From Desulfurococcales archaeon (GTDB lineage: Archaea > Thermoproteota > Thermoprotei_A > Sulfolobales > NBVN01), in the NCBI GenBank assembly GCA_023255965.1, contig JAGDWE010000007.1, positions 1 through 19,318 on the forward strand: a DNA stretch of 19,318 nt. Direction: 5' to 3'. A program made the translations under genes and the position numbers. The notes under the pieces are model-generated. The model made no database searches. It had not been told where the DNA came from and saw only the letters and a list, made by a program, of their open reading frames with translations. Shown in pieces: positions 6,800 to 14,395 of this stretch (the first letter of the stretch is position 1; each line of letters opens with the position of its first letter).

Positions 6800-7566
6800 G
6801 CTAGTAGTAGAATTAAACCTATGGCGCTAGATGGGGCGATATTCGCTAGTATAGCTATATATAGACCTAAGCAACCTGTTGTTAAGCTAATTATGATGCT
6901 TAATACGTAAGCTCTTCTAGCGCCCTCACTTAGATTTATAGCTATAGTTGATGGAAATAGCATTAATATATGCTGAAGTATGAATCCAGAAACTCTAATT
7001 AACGCTACTGAGGCTAATCCTAGTAACGTGAAGATGAGTGCTTCATATGCCCATCTATACCTCACAGATAGTTTAATAAAGTCCGGATCTATGCCTATGT
7101 AAAGATGATATTTAAAGCTAAGGGAAATAATGCTAATGGCAAGTAGGGCGATAGCTGCTAGGTTGATTACGTCATCCCACGTGGTTAGTAACGGATCTCC
7201 GAGAATTATACTCCACAAACTATATCTTAGGCCATAGTTCGTTAGTACGTAGTTAATCACTAGGATGCTTATGGATGCTGATGATGCAACATACACTGAG
7301 GTGACTATATCTGTATCAGCGCCTTTATAAATCAAGTACCCGACTAGTAACATCATAAGGCAACCAATTATGGACGACCATAGGTATTCATTTAAGGTCC
7401 TAGTGATATTTGATAGAACTACGGCTGTACTAACTGCAAGTAATGCCGAATGAGGCGCTGTGCTTGCTAGGAAGTAGAGCTTCCTCATAGAAATTAATGC
7501 ACTTAAACTACCATATATTATTGATGAGAGGGTAATAACTGCTAACCATCTGATAACAGGCTCCAA
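6769..7566 (-). CDS. ABC-3 family metal transporter permease (ZnuB/MntB-like)
   Basis: This is an integral membrane subunit of a divalent-metal importer for zinc, manganese or iron. The 265-aa sequence is almost wholly hydrophobic, with about eight predicted helices. The family signature for the loop after the first helices is present as FLASTAPHSALLAVS (cf. the usual G..LSHA/ALPG). It starts with TTG at 7566, 6 bp after the stop of the substrate-binding protein, so the two form an operon, while the ATPase is divergent. The conserved His of the signature is retained. Substrate cannot be read from the sequence; the neighbouring NikR-like regulator would also allow nickel or cobalt. Confidence 0.85.
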   Translation of the reverse strand: MEPVIRWLAVITLSSIIYGSLSALISMRKLYFLASTAPHSALLAVSTAVVLSNITRTLNEYLWSSIIGCLMMLLVGYLIYKGADTDIVTSVYVASSASISILVINYVLTNYGLRYSLWSIILGDPLLTTWDDVINLAAIALLAISIISLSFKYHLYIGIDPDFIKLSVRYRWAYEALIFTLLGLASVALIRVSGFILQHILMLFPSTIAINLSEGARRAYVLSIIISLTTGCLGLYIAILANIAPSSAIGLILLLAYVVTLAKSR

Positions 7567-7572
7567 CGTTCC

Positions 7573-8568
7573 CTACCTTGAAGGCCTTAAGAATTTCACA
7601 GCAACTGCCACTGATATGGCTATTACTACAGCTAGTATAGCAACTAGCGTAGGTGCTTCGTTGAGTGGTGTTAGATATTGGGCCTGGTTAGCTGGATTAG
7701 TCATTCTGCTAACGTTATGTAAACCTTTAACTTGACTTACCACCATCTTCATTTTAGATACGGTGTCGCCTGGGGCCGTATACTGTGGGACCTTAACTAC
7801 CGGGACCGAGTATTTACTTGCAATGTCGGTTAATGCTTTATCAGCCGTGCCTCCGAAATCAGTTACAATGGCTACATCTATGGAGCTGCCCTTAATTAGC
7901 TCCTCTACATTAATTAGGTCGGCAGGCGTAGGGGGTAATTCAAGATCCTTCACCAGTATGGCTTTCATTTCGATCCCTAACCATGAAACCGCATATTGAG
8001 TTAACGGCGTCGATCCTACGCCCTTAAACCTGAATCTACCTAAATTATCGTCTTTAACCTCATTAATCGCCTTAGTGATGTTCTCTAGCTTCGCTAAGTA
8101 CTCATCCCTACATTCGGGCCTCATAGACGTAGTTAAGTTGACTAATTCCTTGACGAATGCCAGGTAATTGTCTGGGTCATATAATACCGCATGGTAGTTA
8201 ATTACATTACTACCGGGTATCTTTAGTAGCTTAACCCCAGCTAGTTTAGGGATTTCTAATAACGTTGCCTTCAAGTAGCCGGACCTTATCAACTCAGCTA
8301 TTTTTAATTCGAACGAAGTATGTGCCGTCGATACTATTATATCCGCATTGCTAAGCATCTCTAGGTCCTTAGGAGTTAATTGATAGTCGTGCGGATCAAC
8401 TCCAGCTGGTACTATGGAATACACTGTGTCATTACCGCACGTTAATAACCTTACATCGTCGGCGATGTTTGAAAAAGTCGTGACTATAGTGAGGCCGTTT
8501 AATGTTGCACTATTTATCGTCGCCATCAATATCACCACAGTTGCTAGTATCTTAAGTAATGCATTCAC
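7573..8568 (-). CDS. Metal-binding lipoprotein-like ABC solute receptor (ZnuA/TroA family), C-terminally anchored
   Basis: This is the extracellular receptor of the importer. Residues 1 to about 20 form a signal peptide without a lipobox Cys, and the last 25 residues (PTLVAILAVVIAISVAVAVKF) form a membrane anchor, a common archaeal arrangement. Cluster A-I family features are VDPHDYQLTPKDLEMLSNADIIV with metal ligand H60, H83 or E86 in TAHTSFE, NYHAVLYDPDNY with ligand H126, and an Asp in VTDFGGTAD for the C-lobe. The His-rich loop typical of high-affinity zinc receptors is absent, so zinc, manganese or another metal are all possible. A GGTGA ribosome-binding site precedes the ATG. It is divergent from the ATPase with a 71-bp shared promoter. 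Confidence 0.85.
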   Translation of the reverse strand: MNALLKILATVVILMATINSATLNGLTIVTTFSNIADDVRLLTCGNDTVYSIVPAGVDPHDYQLTPKDLEMLSNADIIVSTAHTSFELKIAELIRSGYLKATLLEIPKLAGVKLLKIPGSNVINYHAVLYDPDNYLAFVKELVNLTTSMRPECRDEYLAKLENITKAINEVKDDNLGRFRFKGVGSTPLTQYAVSWLGIEMKAILVKDLELPPTPADLINVEELIKGSSIDVAIVTDFGGTADKALTDIASKYSVPVVKVPQYTAPGDTVSKMKMVVSQVKGLHNVSRMTNPANQAQYLTPLNEAPTLVAILAVVIAISVAVAVKFLRPSR

Positions 8569-8586
8569 ATTCTCACCTGCGTATTA

Positions 8587-8594
8587 TGTGCACA
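8587..8594. promoter_or_regulatory. Candidate operator box 1 (TGTGCACA)
   Basis: This is a perfect 8-bp palindrome inside the longer TATTATGTGCACAGATG (8582-8598), which is repeated with few changes at 8616-8632. It lies between the central TATA and the predicted start site of the binding-protein/permease operon. It is a likely site for a metal-responsive repressor. Confidence 0.5.
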
Positions 8595-8598
8595 GATG

Positions 8599-8606
8599 TT
8601 TATAAG
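8599..8606. promoter_or_regulatory. Central TATA box shared by the divergent metal-transport genes
   Basis: TTTATAAG with core TTATAA reads as a TATA box on both strands. On plus, a start near 8629 would serve the ATPase (ATG 8640). On minus, a start near 8577 would serve the receptor (ATG 8568). Confidence 0.5.
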
Positions 8607-8620
8607 CTTTCTAGGTATAA

Positions 8621-8628
8621 TGTGCATA
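8621..8628. promoter_or_regulatory. Candidate operator box 2 (TGTGCATA)
   Basis: This is the second copy of the box, within TATAATGTGCATAGGTG (8616-8632), 34 bp after the first. It overlaps the predicted transcription start of the ATPase gene, so a protein bound here would block initiation. Confidence 0.5.
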
Positions 8629-8639
8629 GGTGTAGTGAG

Positions 8640-9392
8640 ATGAGGTTGGTACTTGATGGCCTAACCATAGGGTATGAGAGGCCGTTAGTGAGTAAGCTGA
8701 CAGCAGCCTTTAGTAAGCCATCATTAATCCAAGTCTTAGGACCTAATGGATCTGGTAAAACCACGTTGCTCAGAACCATAGCAGGACTTATTAGGCCTTT
8801 AGATGGAAGGGTGTTAGTGGATGATGACGACATAACTGGGAGGCCTGATATTGCTGGTAAGTACATAAGCATGCTTCCACAGATGACTTCAACGGTAGTC
8901 AACGCTTTTCCGATGACCTTATGGGAATTCCTAAAATACAGTAGAAAGTTGATGAACAATGGAGGATCGGTTATAAGTGATGAGGATATAGCTAAAGCTC
9001 TAGAACTAGTTGATTTACCCCGGAATATCTGGAACTTAAACATTAGGAAATTGTCGGGGGGTCAAAGGCAAAAAGCATTTATTGCTAGGGCAATACTTAG
9101 CAACACACCCATACTGCTACTGGACGAGCCGTTATCAAGCATTGATCCGCAAAGCAAGATCCAGATCTCTAAGCTCATCACTAAGCTGTCTAAGACTCGT
9201 TTGGTGATAGTGACTACGCATGACCCCACTTTATTGATGAATGCCACAGATAACATATTGTTAATTAATAATGGATGGTATTTCCTAGGCAGCGTAAGTG
9301 ATGTTATGAAGGTGGAGGTACTTAAGAATGTTTACAACGAATGCGTCGTACCAGTGGATAGATGCCTACATATAGTCGATGCACATGCGTAA
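8640..9392 (+). CDS. Metal ABC transporter ATP-binding protein (ZnuC/MntA-like)
   Basis: This is the cytoplasmic ATPase that drives the importer. From the chosen start the protein reads MRLVLDGL and has Walker A GPNGSGKTT, a Q-loop region around MLPQMT, the signature LSGGQRQKAFIARAI, Walker B ILLLDEPLSSIDP, and an H-loop His in VTTHDP. About 250 residues is normal. An upstream ATG at 8559 would add 27 residues that are Cys/His-rich, unlike the family, and would run back over the TATA and operator boxes, so ATG at 8640 is preferred. It is divergent from the receptor and permease genes, an unusual split that puts all subunits under one regulatory region. The Cys pair near the C-terminus (ECVVPVDRC) is not a family feature. 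Confidence 0.9.
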   Translation: MRLVLDGLTIGYERPLVSKLTAAFSKPSLIQVLGPNGSGKTTLLRTIAGLIRPLDGRVLVDDDDITGRPDIAGKYISMLPQMTSTVVNAFPMTLWEFLKYSRKLMNNGGSVISDEDIAKALELVDLPRNIWNLNIRKLSGGQRQKAFIARAILSNTPILLLDEPLSSIDPQSKIQISKLITKLSKTRLVIVTTHDPTLLMNATDNILLINNGWYFLGSVSDVMKVEVLKNVYNECVVPVDRCLHIVDAHA

Positions 9393-9424
9393 TAATACTT
9401 AAGTTTACTACGTAGCTGGAACCT

Positions 9425-9814
9425 CTATTCGCTATGAAGCGGGATATATCTGCATTCACATCCAGCCCTCAAGAGCCTGTTGTGTAGGTCTGCAATTATT
9501 TCGGAACTACCACTTAAGACTAGGACCTCAATACATCTATTCTCTACGTGGTGATGGCTGTATGAGAGTATTACCTCCTTAAACTCGCTGTAAATATCGT
9601 TATTGCTTATTTCAACGCCCAAGCTCTTCCTAGATATAACTAATATCCCTACACACTTGTGGCACTTGCTATAGTGGTGTTTATATTCCATTAAAAAGCT
9701 CCTAAGTGCGTACTCAACGACCTTAGATCTATCTGTGTTAAACTTCTCAGTAATCATATCTAACTCATCAGCTACTTCAGAAGACACAGCAATACCGAAT
9801 CTCTTCTTAATCAA
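9425..9814 (-). CDS. NikR-like ribbon-helix-helix metal-responsive regulator
   Basis: Residues 1-45 are a ribbon-helix-helix DNA-binding domain (KKRFGIAVSSEVADELDMI, then RSKVVEYALRSFL). Residues 55-129 match the ACT-like metal-sensing domain of NikR, including the run SHHHVENRCIEVLVLSG (H87-H89, C94). Classical NikR has H-x-H-x5-C and a further His in a YDH motif; here the His-Cys spacing is one shorter and the YDH motif reads ISRKS. The linker also holds HHYSKCHKC (H46, H47, C51, C54), a possible extra metal site. It starts with TTG at 9814, about 25 nt after a TATA-like CATATAAC. It converges on the ATPase gene, so it probably controls the TGTGCA-flanked promoter. Metal specificity may differ from nickel. 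Confidence 0.8.
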   Translation of the reverse strand: MIKKRFGIAVSSEVADELDMITEKFNTDRSKVVEYALRSFLMEYKHHYSKCHKCVGILVISRKSLGVEISNNDIYSEFKEVILSYSHHHVENRCIEVLVLSGSSEIIADLHNRLLRAGCECRYIPLHSE

Positions 9815-9866
9815 TTTTGTATTCCCAATCGTTATATGGGACTAGGATTAAATAACTTTAACCCCG

Positions 9867-10106
9867 CTATATCTTCTTACCCCTCTCATCCATAGCCTTT
9901 CTTAGATCCTCTTCAAACATCTTCTTAACCTCACTAACTGCTCTCTTCAATTCATTAACATCTACTTCCTCAATTAATGCCTTAAAGAACTTAACAGCAC
10001 ATCTCTTATTATGGAATGCTAAAACCTCATCACCCACCTTTAACATGATTCCCTGACCCTCTGGAAACGCCTTACCGCATACAACGCATCTATGCTTGTC
10101 GCCCAA
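9867..10106 (-). CDS. Small TRASH/L24e-like zinc-finger protein
   Basis: This 79-residue protein starts with HRCVVCGKAFPEGQGI (C7, C10), followed by LAFHNKRCAVKFF (H32, C36). That is a treble-clef zinc site in the spacing of TRASH and L24e-type fingers. The C-terminal half is a charged helix (KRAVSEVKKMFEEDLRKAMDERGKK). TRASH domains often act in metal sensing or metallochaperone roles, which would suit the neighbouring transporter and NikR-like gene, but a ribosomal or nucleic-acid role is equally open. It starts with TTG and has a GGGGGTG ribosome-binding site about 6 nt upstream; a TATA-like sequence (GCTTATAACT on the minus strand, 10151-10160) lies farther upstream. Confidence 0.7.
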   Translation of the reverse strand: MGDKHRCVVCGKAFPEGQGIMLKVGDEVLAFHNKRCAVKFFKALIEEVDVNELKRAVSEVKKMFEEDLRKAMDERGKKI

Positions 10107-10171
10107 GGAATCGCACCCCCACTTACTACATTAAGTAGTTACATAGCATTAGTTATAAGCTAAGCTATTTA

Positions 10172-10178
10172 TTTAAAG
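10172..10178 (+). promoter_or_regulatory. TATA box for a leaderless small gene
   Basis: TTTAAAG, in the context TATTTATTTAAAGAT, lies about 27 nt before the ATG at 10203. This is the spacing expected for leaderless archaeal transcripts. Confidence 0.45.
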
Positions 10179-10202
10179 ATACGTATTCTCTACTAGGAAT
10201 CT

Positions 10203-10328
10203 ATGGATTTAACCAATTCTAAAATTATTGATAGAATTAACCGCCCATTAACCCTCCAAAATGCATCTAAAATCACTAAATTTGAGGACCTCAATAGAGA
10301 AGTGCGATCCCTCATTAAACCGCTTTAA
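10203..10328 (+). CDS. Possible 41-aa leaderless small protein
   Basis: An ATG-initiated 41-codon frame begins MDLTNSKIIDRINRPLTLQN and ends VRSLIKPL before TAA. It occupies the only gap in this part of the window, does not overlap either neighbour, and has a good TATA box at the right distance for a transcript starting at the ATG. The protein would be soluble, basic and partly helical. I recognise no family. It ends 9 bp before the convergent CBS-domain gene. Coding status rests on the promoter position and the clean frame only. Confidence 0.4.
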   Translation: MDLTNSKIIDRINRPLTLQNASKITKFEDLNREVRSLIKPL

Positions 10329-10337
10329 AGCAAGAGC

Positions 10338-11177
10338 TTAAGCGGACTTGATGGCCTTTATTATATCATCTTTAATTACTATACCTATTAATGAGTCCTT
10401 GGAATTAATGACCGGTAAGCAGCTAATCCTATTCTTAACCATTATATCAGCTGCCTTAGCTAAGTCCTCATCCGGCATAACTGTTATTGGATCCGGGGTC
10501 ATTATATCTGAGGCTATTGGCATTATATTGGACTTCACTATCTCATATATGTTTCTAACTCCCTTATGATATATTCCTATCCTAAATGCCGTGCCTATGT
10601 TAAAGAATAAGGCGAGTACGTCGCTCCTAGTTATAACACCTAACGGTCTATTATTGCCATCTACAACCACAACCTTCTTTACCTTAGACTGAACTAATGA
10701 ATCGATTACATTGAATATAGAATGAGTAGGTGATATTGTAGGGGGTTCCCTATATATGACGTCCATCACACTTAACATGCCCCTGCATCTTTCGGAGAAC
10801 GCTCTAAGTATGTCCGTAGTTGTAATTATACCGTATAAACTACCTTTATCATCAACTATTGGAAGCGAGCCTATGTCATGTTTGGCCATAAACTTAGCAA
10901 CGAATTTAATCGATCTATTAGGCGATGTAGCGTATACGGGGGTTGACATTATCTCTGAGGCAGGTATTACATCTAAGGGCTTTAAGTAACGTTTACGGTT
11001 AAAAAGCAACTTAGCAAAATCACTCTTACTTATTATCCCGACGATCCTGCCACCATCAACAATAACTACCCTCCCGATCTTATGCCTTACCATTAAGTTC
11101 CTGACGTGTATTAAGTTGCTTTCAGACGTAGCAGTTATAACTGGTTGAGTCATGTATGAAGCAACTTTAGGAACCAT
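10338..11177 (-). CDS. Protein with four CBS domains
   Basis: The 279 residues are four CBS repeats and nothing else: about 8-60 (SYMTQPVITATSESNLI), 72-130 (IMSTPVYATSPNRSIKF), 137-195 (VIYREPPTISPTHSIFN), and 222-278 (IMTPDPITVMPDEDLAK). Each has the usual IVD..G..GIIT ending. CBS pairs bind adenine nucleotides or SAM and regulate partner enzymes or channels; no effector domain is fused here. It starts at an ATG 45 bp downstream of the Rqc2 gene on the same strand and may be co-transcribed with it. Partner and ligand are unknown. Confidence 0.9.
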   Translation of the reverse strand: MVPKVASYMTQPVITATSESNLIHVRNLMVRHKIGRVVIVDGGRIVGIISKSDFAKLLFNRKRYLKPLDVIPASEIMSTPVYATSPNRSIKFVAKFMAKHDIGSLPIVDDKGSLYGIITTTDILRAFSERCRGMLSVMDVIYREPPTISPTHSIFNVIDSLVQSKVKKVVVVDGNNRPLGVITRSDVLALFFNIGTAFRIGIYHKGVRNIYEIVKSNIMPIASDIMTPDPITVMPDEDLAKAADIMVKNRISCLPVINSKDSLIGIVIKDDIIKAIKSA

Positions 11178-11222
11178 TTAATGTACCTCGTGATATCTAT
11201 CAAGTCCTCGGCAACGGATTAT

Positions 11223-13163
11223 TTAAATGTTATTAACGTACCTTAATATTTCACTCGGCCCAGGAATCCTTAGTGTTAACTCATTTACATCTAAGTACTT
11301 TAGGCGCTTATCGCATTCGACGAAAAAGTTAAGCATCTTCTTACCTATGGCCTCCTTACTTACATTACCCGGATTTAACACCACGTAAAATTTAGCTCTG
11401 CCTTTAATATATTCCTCAGGCCCTACAATTACCTTATAATATTTATCGTTAATTATTGATATACCTATAGCTAGTTCCAGCTTAACGTCCTTTATGAAGT
11501 TCTTCTTGCCGTAGACCATAAATGATCCCAAACCTATGTACTCACCTGCAGGAGGCCTCTTACTTACCTGATTACCTAAAACCCAAAAAACATCTATACT
11601 GCCTAGCCCCTCTCTCCATGCCCTACTGTAACATGCTGCCAAAGTTGAGACCTCCCTTAACCCGCTAGAAGGAATAATGCCACCACATTTAATGATGAAC
11701 ACCGAGGCCCCCTTGATATCAGCATGCATGAATACATCATTATCGTTTAAGTACCTTCTAACCAGTTTCTCATTTTGTTCAGCATCCCTACCGCCTAATG
11801 CGAGGAAGCCCTCCGACGTTATAATCCAATGATATTTATCGTACCAGTCTATTCTCCTTAATAATGGGGGCACGGCCTCAGCTTCCTTTTCCTTAATAAG
11901 TACATCCTTCCTACTTAATGCCTCCTTAATTACCTCCTCAATCCTCCTAATCTTATCTTCATAGCCACTAATCTCCGTCTTTAACCTAATTACGTAATCC
12001 TTAACATCCTCCCTAATATTTAACACTACATGTCTACCATTTACCAATACCTTAAAAGTGCCTGAATTCTTATCGTAGTCAATAACACCGCATTTACTTA
12101 CGTCTTCCCACCCATATTTCTTAACGGTATTCCAAACGCAGTTATGTACCTCATCTAAGATATTGTAGTTATTAATCGTTAACTCATATATTTCAAGGAC
12201 CTTATTAAGTTCCTCCTTAGCTCTATCTAGTTCGCTCCTAAGGTTATTAATTAGTTTATCTACTTTACTTAACTCTTCATTGATCTCCCTAGATTTCCGC
12301 TGCATATCAATTAACTTACTATATGCTAGGAAATACTCCTCAACAGCCTCATTTAAGCTACTAAACTCTATTAACCTTAACCCATCACCGACCTTAGATG
12401 GCTTAAAAGATAGGAATGATAAGAACTTACCGCTATCATCAGCTAATATTACTGGCTGAGGTCTATCAATAACGTTCGCTATGAAGTGCAGTACCCTGCT
12501 CCTTAACTCGGCGATCAACTCCTCAGTCAAGTCCCTAGCCAGCAGGTCTTCCTTAATCACCTCATTAACTACTTCAGGGGGTATGCCCAACCCTTTTATA
12601 AGTCCTCGTACAACATCATCATATGTCTTAATAGTATTAAACCACTCACTAACACCTAAAGACCTAAAGTCCTTAAACATGGGAGGTAGCATGTATTGCC
12701 TCCCAATTATAACGCTCCTATCCCTAACATTCAGCTCCCTACTTACAGCTAACACTTTATTATCTGAGTCAGTTAATGCCAGAATCCCGCGGGGAATTAT
12801 CTCTACGTACATATAGTAATGGTCATCCTTCCCACGAAGCGTAATCCTACAAACCCTCTCAAATTCTAGCTGCCCTATATTAGTTATTCTTAACCCATTA
12901 GCGAATCTCCTAAAAAGAGCTACTCTACCACCACTCGACAGCTTAGCTATATGTCTGGCTACGTTCATCCTTTCACCTGGCTTTATAAGTAGGTATATGT
13001 CCTCGGATGAGGTACGTAATTTAAGTACTAAGCTCCCATCCACATCCTCGTATACGTTATCTACATGTGCGTCCAAAACTAGATTAAGTAGCTCTTTAAT
13101 TATGACTGCTAAGTCCAGCGAGCTAAGCGCTCTCTTAACCTCATACCTTCGTTCTTTAGACAT
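11223..13163 (-). CDS. rqcH: Archaeal Rqc2/RqcH homologue (NFACT family)
   Basis: Rqc2-family proteins bind split large ribosomal subunits that still carry peptidyl-tRNA and recruit tRNA to tail the stalled chain. The 646 residues show the NFACT-N domain (about 1-170, with FRRFANGLRITNIGQLEFERVC and VIIGRQYMLPP), a helix-hairpin-helix region (about 185-245, GLGIPPEVVNEVI), and two coiled-coil arms (about 285-330 and 395-430). The NFACT-R domain (about 440-570) has WIITSEGFLALGGRDAEQNE, FMHADIKGASVFII and RPPAGEYIGLGSFMVYG. Length is typical and no domain is lost. It starts at an ATG and is divergent from a small membrane-protein gene across a 65-bp promoter region. The gene symbol follows the bacterial homologue. 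Confidence 0.9.
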   Translation of the reverse strand: MSKERRYEVKRALSSLDLAVIIKELLNLVLDAHVDNVYEDVDGSLVLKLRTSSEDIYLLIKPGERMNVARHIAKLSSGGRVALFRRFANGLRITNIGQLEFERVCRITLRGKDDHYYMYVEIIPRGILALTDSDNKVLAVSRELNVRDRSVIIGRQYMLPPMFKDFRSLGVSEWFNTIKTYDDVVRGLIKGLGIPPEVVNEVIKEDLLARDLTEELIAELRSRVLHFIANVIDRPQPVILADDSGKFLSFLSFKPSKVGDGLRLIEFSSLNEAVEEYFLAYSKLIDMQRKSREINEELSKVDKLINNLRSELDRAKEELNKVLEIYELTINNYNILDEVHNCVWNTVKKYGWEDVSKCGVIDYDKNSGTFKVLVNGRHVVLNIREDVKDYVIRLKTEISGYEDKIRRIEEVIKEALSRKDVLIKEKEAEAVPPLLRRIDWYDKYHWIITSEGFLALGGRDAEQNEKLVRRYLNDNDVFMHADIKGASVFIIKCGGIIPSSGLREVSTLAACYSRAWREGLGSIDVFWVLGNQVSKRPPAGEYIGLGSFMVYGKKNFIKDVKLELAIGISIINDKYYKVIVGPEEYIKGRAKFYVVLNPGNVSKEAIGKKMLNFFVECDKRLKYLDVNELTLRIPGPSEILRYVNNI

Positions 13164-13228
13164 CCTATTACCTATACCTTCAAAACTACTTAAATATCCT
13201 ATAGATACTGTTAGGTAAGGAATGTGGG

Positions 13229-13507
13229 ATGGATTTAGTACTACTTAAGGCGATCTATGGCATATTTTCCGGCGTAGTACTCTACTTCATTACAGCACTT
13301 CTTCGTAAACACGAATTAATCCCGCTGAATGTTGACTACCTCATCCTAGCCATATATGTGGTCCTGTACTTTGGATACATACCTCTAATGAAGTTAAGTA
13401 GAAGCCATCATAGAAAACACTTAACCAAGGGGATAACCGTGTATTACTCAATATCGTTTCTAACATGGACTATACTGTATGATACGTTCGCATCATCTAG
13501 TCCATAG
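13229..13507 (+). CDS. Small membrane protein with three predicted helices
   Basis: This is a 92-residue protein with hydrophobic segments at about 5-23, 36-54 and 70-87, and a basic loop LSRSHHRKHLTKG between the second and third. The gene has a TATA-like TTAAATAT about 35 nt upstream and its ATG follows ATGTGGG. It lies 9 bp before a methyltransferase gene in the same direction, so the two are probably co-transcribed. I recognise no family; three-helix proteins of this size occur among archaeal membrane-insertase accessory (EMC6-like) proteins, but I cannot support that here. Confidence 0.65.
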   Translation: MDLVLLKAIYGIFSGVVLYFITALLRKHELIPLNVDYLILAIYVVLYFGYIPLMKLSRSHHRKHLTKGITVYYSISFLTWTILYDTFASSSP

Positions 13508-13516
13508 GTATACATC

Positions 13517-14080
13517 ATGTTGAACACCAATCACAGACGTGACATAGACTTAGCTGAAGTAAACTACGTTATTAAGTGGTACGACTCCATAGCTAATAGC
13601 TACGACGAGCTATACGCTAACGACCAACTCCTGAAATATGAAGCCCTCTCTAAGTACTTAAGCAGGGACGTAGGTAATTTGCTCGACGTTGGATGCGGCA
13701 CAGGGCTTTTCCTAAGGTACTTACTGGTTAACGGCTACAGGGTTAATTACTACGTATGCTTAGATGTAAGTACCGAGATTATTAAGAATGCATTAAGCAG
13801 ATCTAGATATTTAAACTCATTAGCTGACTTCATTATAGCTGACTTAACATATCCACCTATTAGGGAAGGTGGGTTATTTACATACATTACGCTAATAACC
13901 GTATTGAGAGGAAGTTACAACATCACAGGCATCATAAGCAAGTACTTAAGACTACTTAAGCAGAACGGCTTAATACTTTATACGGTACTGAGTAAAGACC
14001 TAAGTAATGAAGCAATAAGATATGAGGTAATATATGTTAAGCCGTATGCGAGCTATCCCGAGCTTCATGGGAGTTTATAG
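13517..14080 (+). CDS. Class I SAM-dependent methyltransferase, substrate unknown
   Basis: The SAM-binding core is clear: VIKWYDSIANSYDELY (about 18-33, the UbiE-like entry), motif I LLDVGCGTGLFLRYL (about 55-69), the acidic CLDVS at the end of strand 2, ADLTYPP for motif II/III, and a LLKQNGLILYTVLS strand (about 148-161). There is no NPPY, so it is more likely to act on a small molecule or lipid, or on a protein or tRNA O/N/C site. The 187-residue protein ends soon after strand 5 (YASYPELHGSL), shorter than many relatives, and the next 315 bp look decayed. A lost C-terminal strand is therefore possible. Confidence 0.8.
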   Translation: MLNTNHRRDIDLAEVNYVIKWYDSIANSYDELYANDQLLKYEALSKYLSRDVGNLLDVGCGTGLFLRYLLVNGYRVNYYVCLDVSTEIIKNALSRSRYLNSLADFIIADLTYPPIREGGLFTYITLITVLRGSYNITGIISKYLRLLKQNGLILYTVLSKDLSNEAIRYEVIYVKPYASYPELHGSL

Positions 14081-14198
14081 ATGTGATGCTATGTTTGTTG
14101 TAGGCGTTGAATTGCCCCACGATGCCGATGATGGTGCTTGGACGCACGGCATGTGGGATCTCACCATAGAATGACTTTGGGAAGCCGTGAGAATCGAG
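14040..14198 (-). pseudogene. Protein-like open segment, possible decayed gene
   Basis: On the minus strand, from a TAG at 14199-14201, a frame runs about 53 codons and contains the protein-like HGFPKSFYGEIPHAVRPST followed by a hydrophobic IIGIVGQF. It has no start codon and ends inside the 3' end of the methyltransferase gene. It could be the remains of a transposase or other gene, or a chance frame. I cannot name a family. Confidence 0.2.
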
Positions 14199-14395
14199 CT
14201 ACAGATCGAGGTTATCCGAATTAGTGGAAGCTTACGATACAGCTTCTATGATGTAGAGCGTTGAGGTAGGTGAAGATGAGGCCAGGATCCGATACCAACC
14301 CATATCAAGCTACATGAGGCTCAGGCCACATAATATAAACCACAGCACCTTGTACTTTATTTATTACTTAGTAGGATGTTTTATTAGGTATTGTA
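14081..14395. other. 315-bp gap without a clear gene
   Basis: Up to about 14330 the gap has fairly high GC and no open frame of useful length on plus. On minus it has short open protein-like pieces separated by stops, which suggests a decayed gene. The last 60 bases are AT-rich and hold the promoter of the downstream GTPase (ACTTTATTTATT at 14354-14365). Confidence 0.4.

Noticed and set aside
8559..8639. N-terminal Cys/His-rich extension of the ABC ATPase (MHSHSHLRIMCTD...)
   Set aside because: It would start inside the receptor gene and run through the TATA and operator boxes. Family members begin at the MRLVLDGL position.
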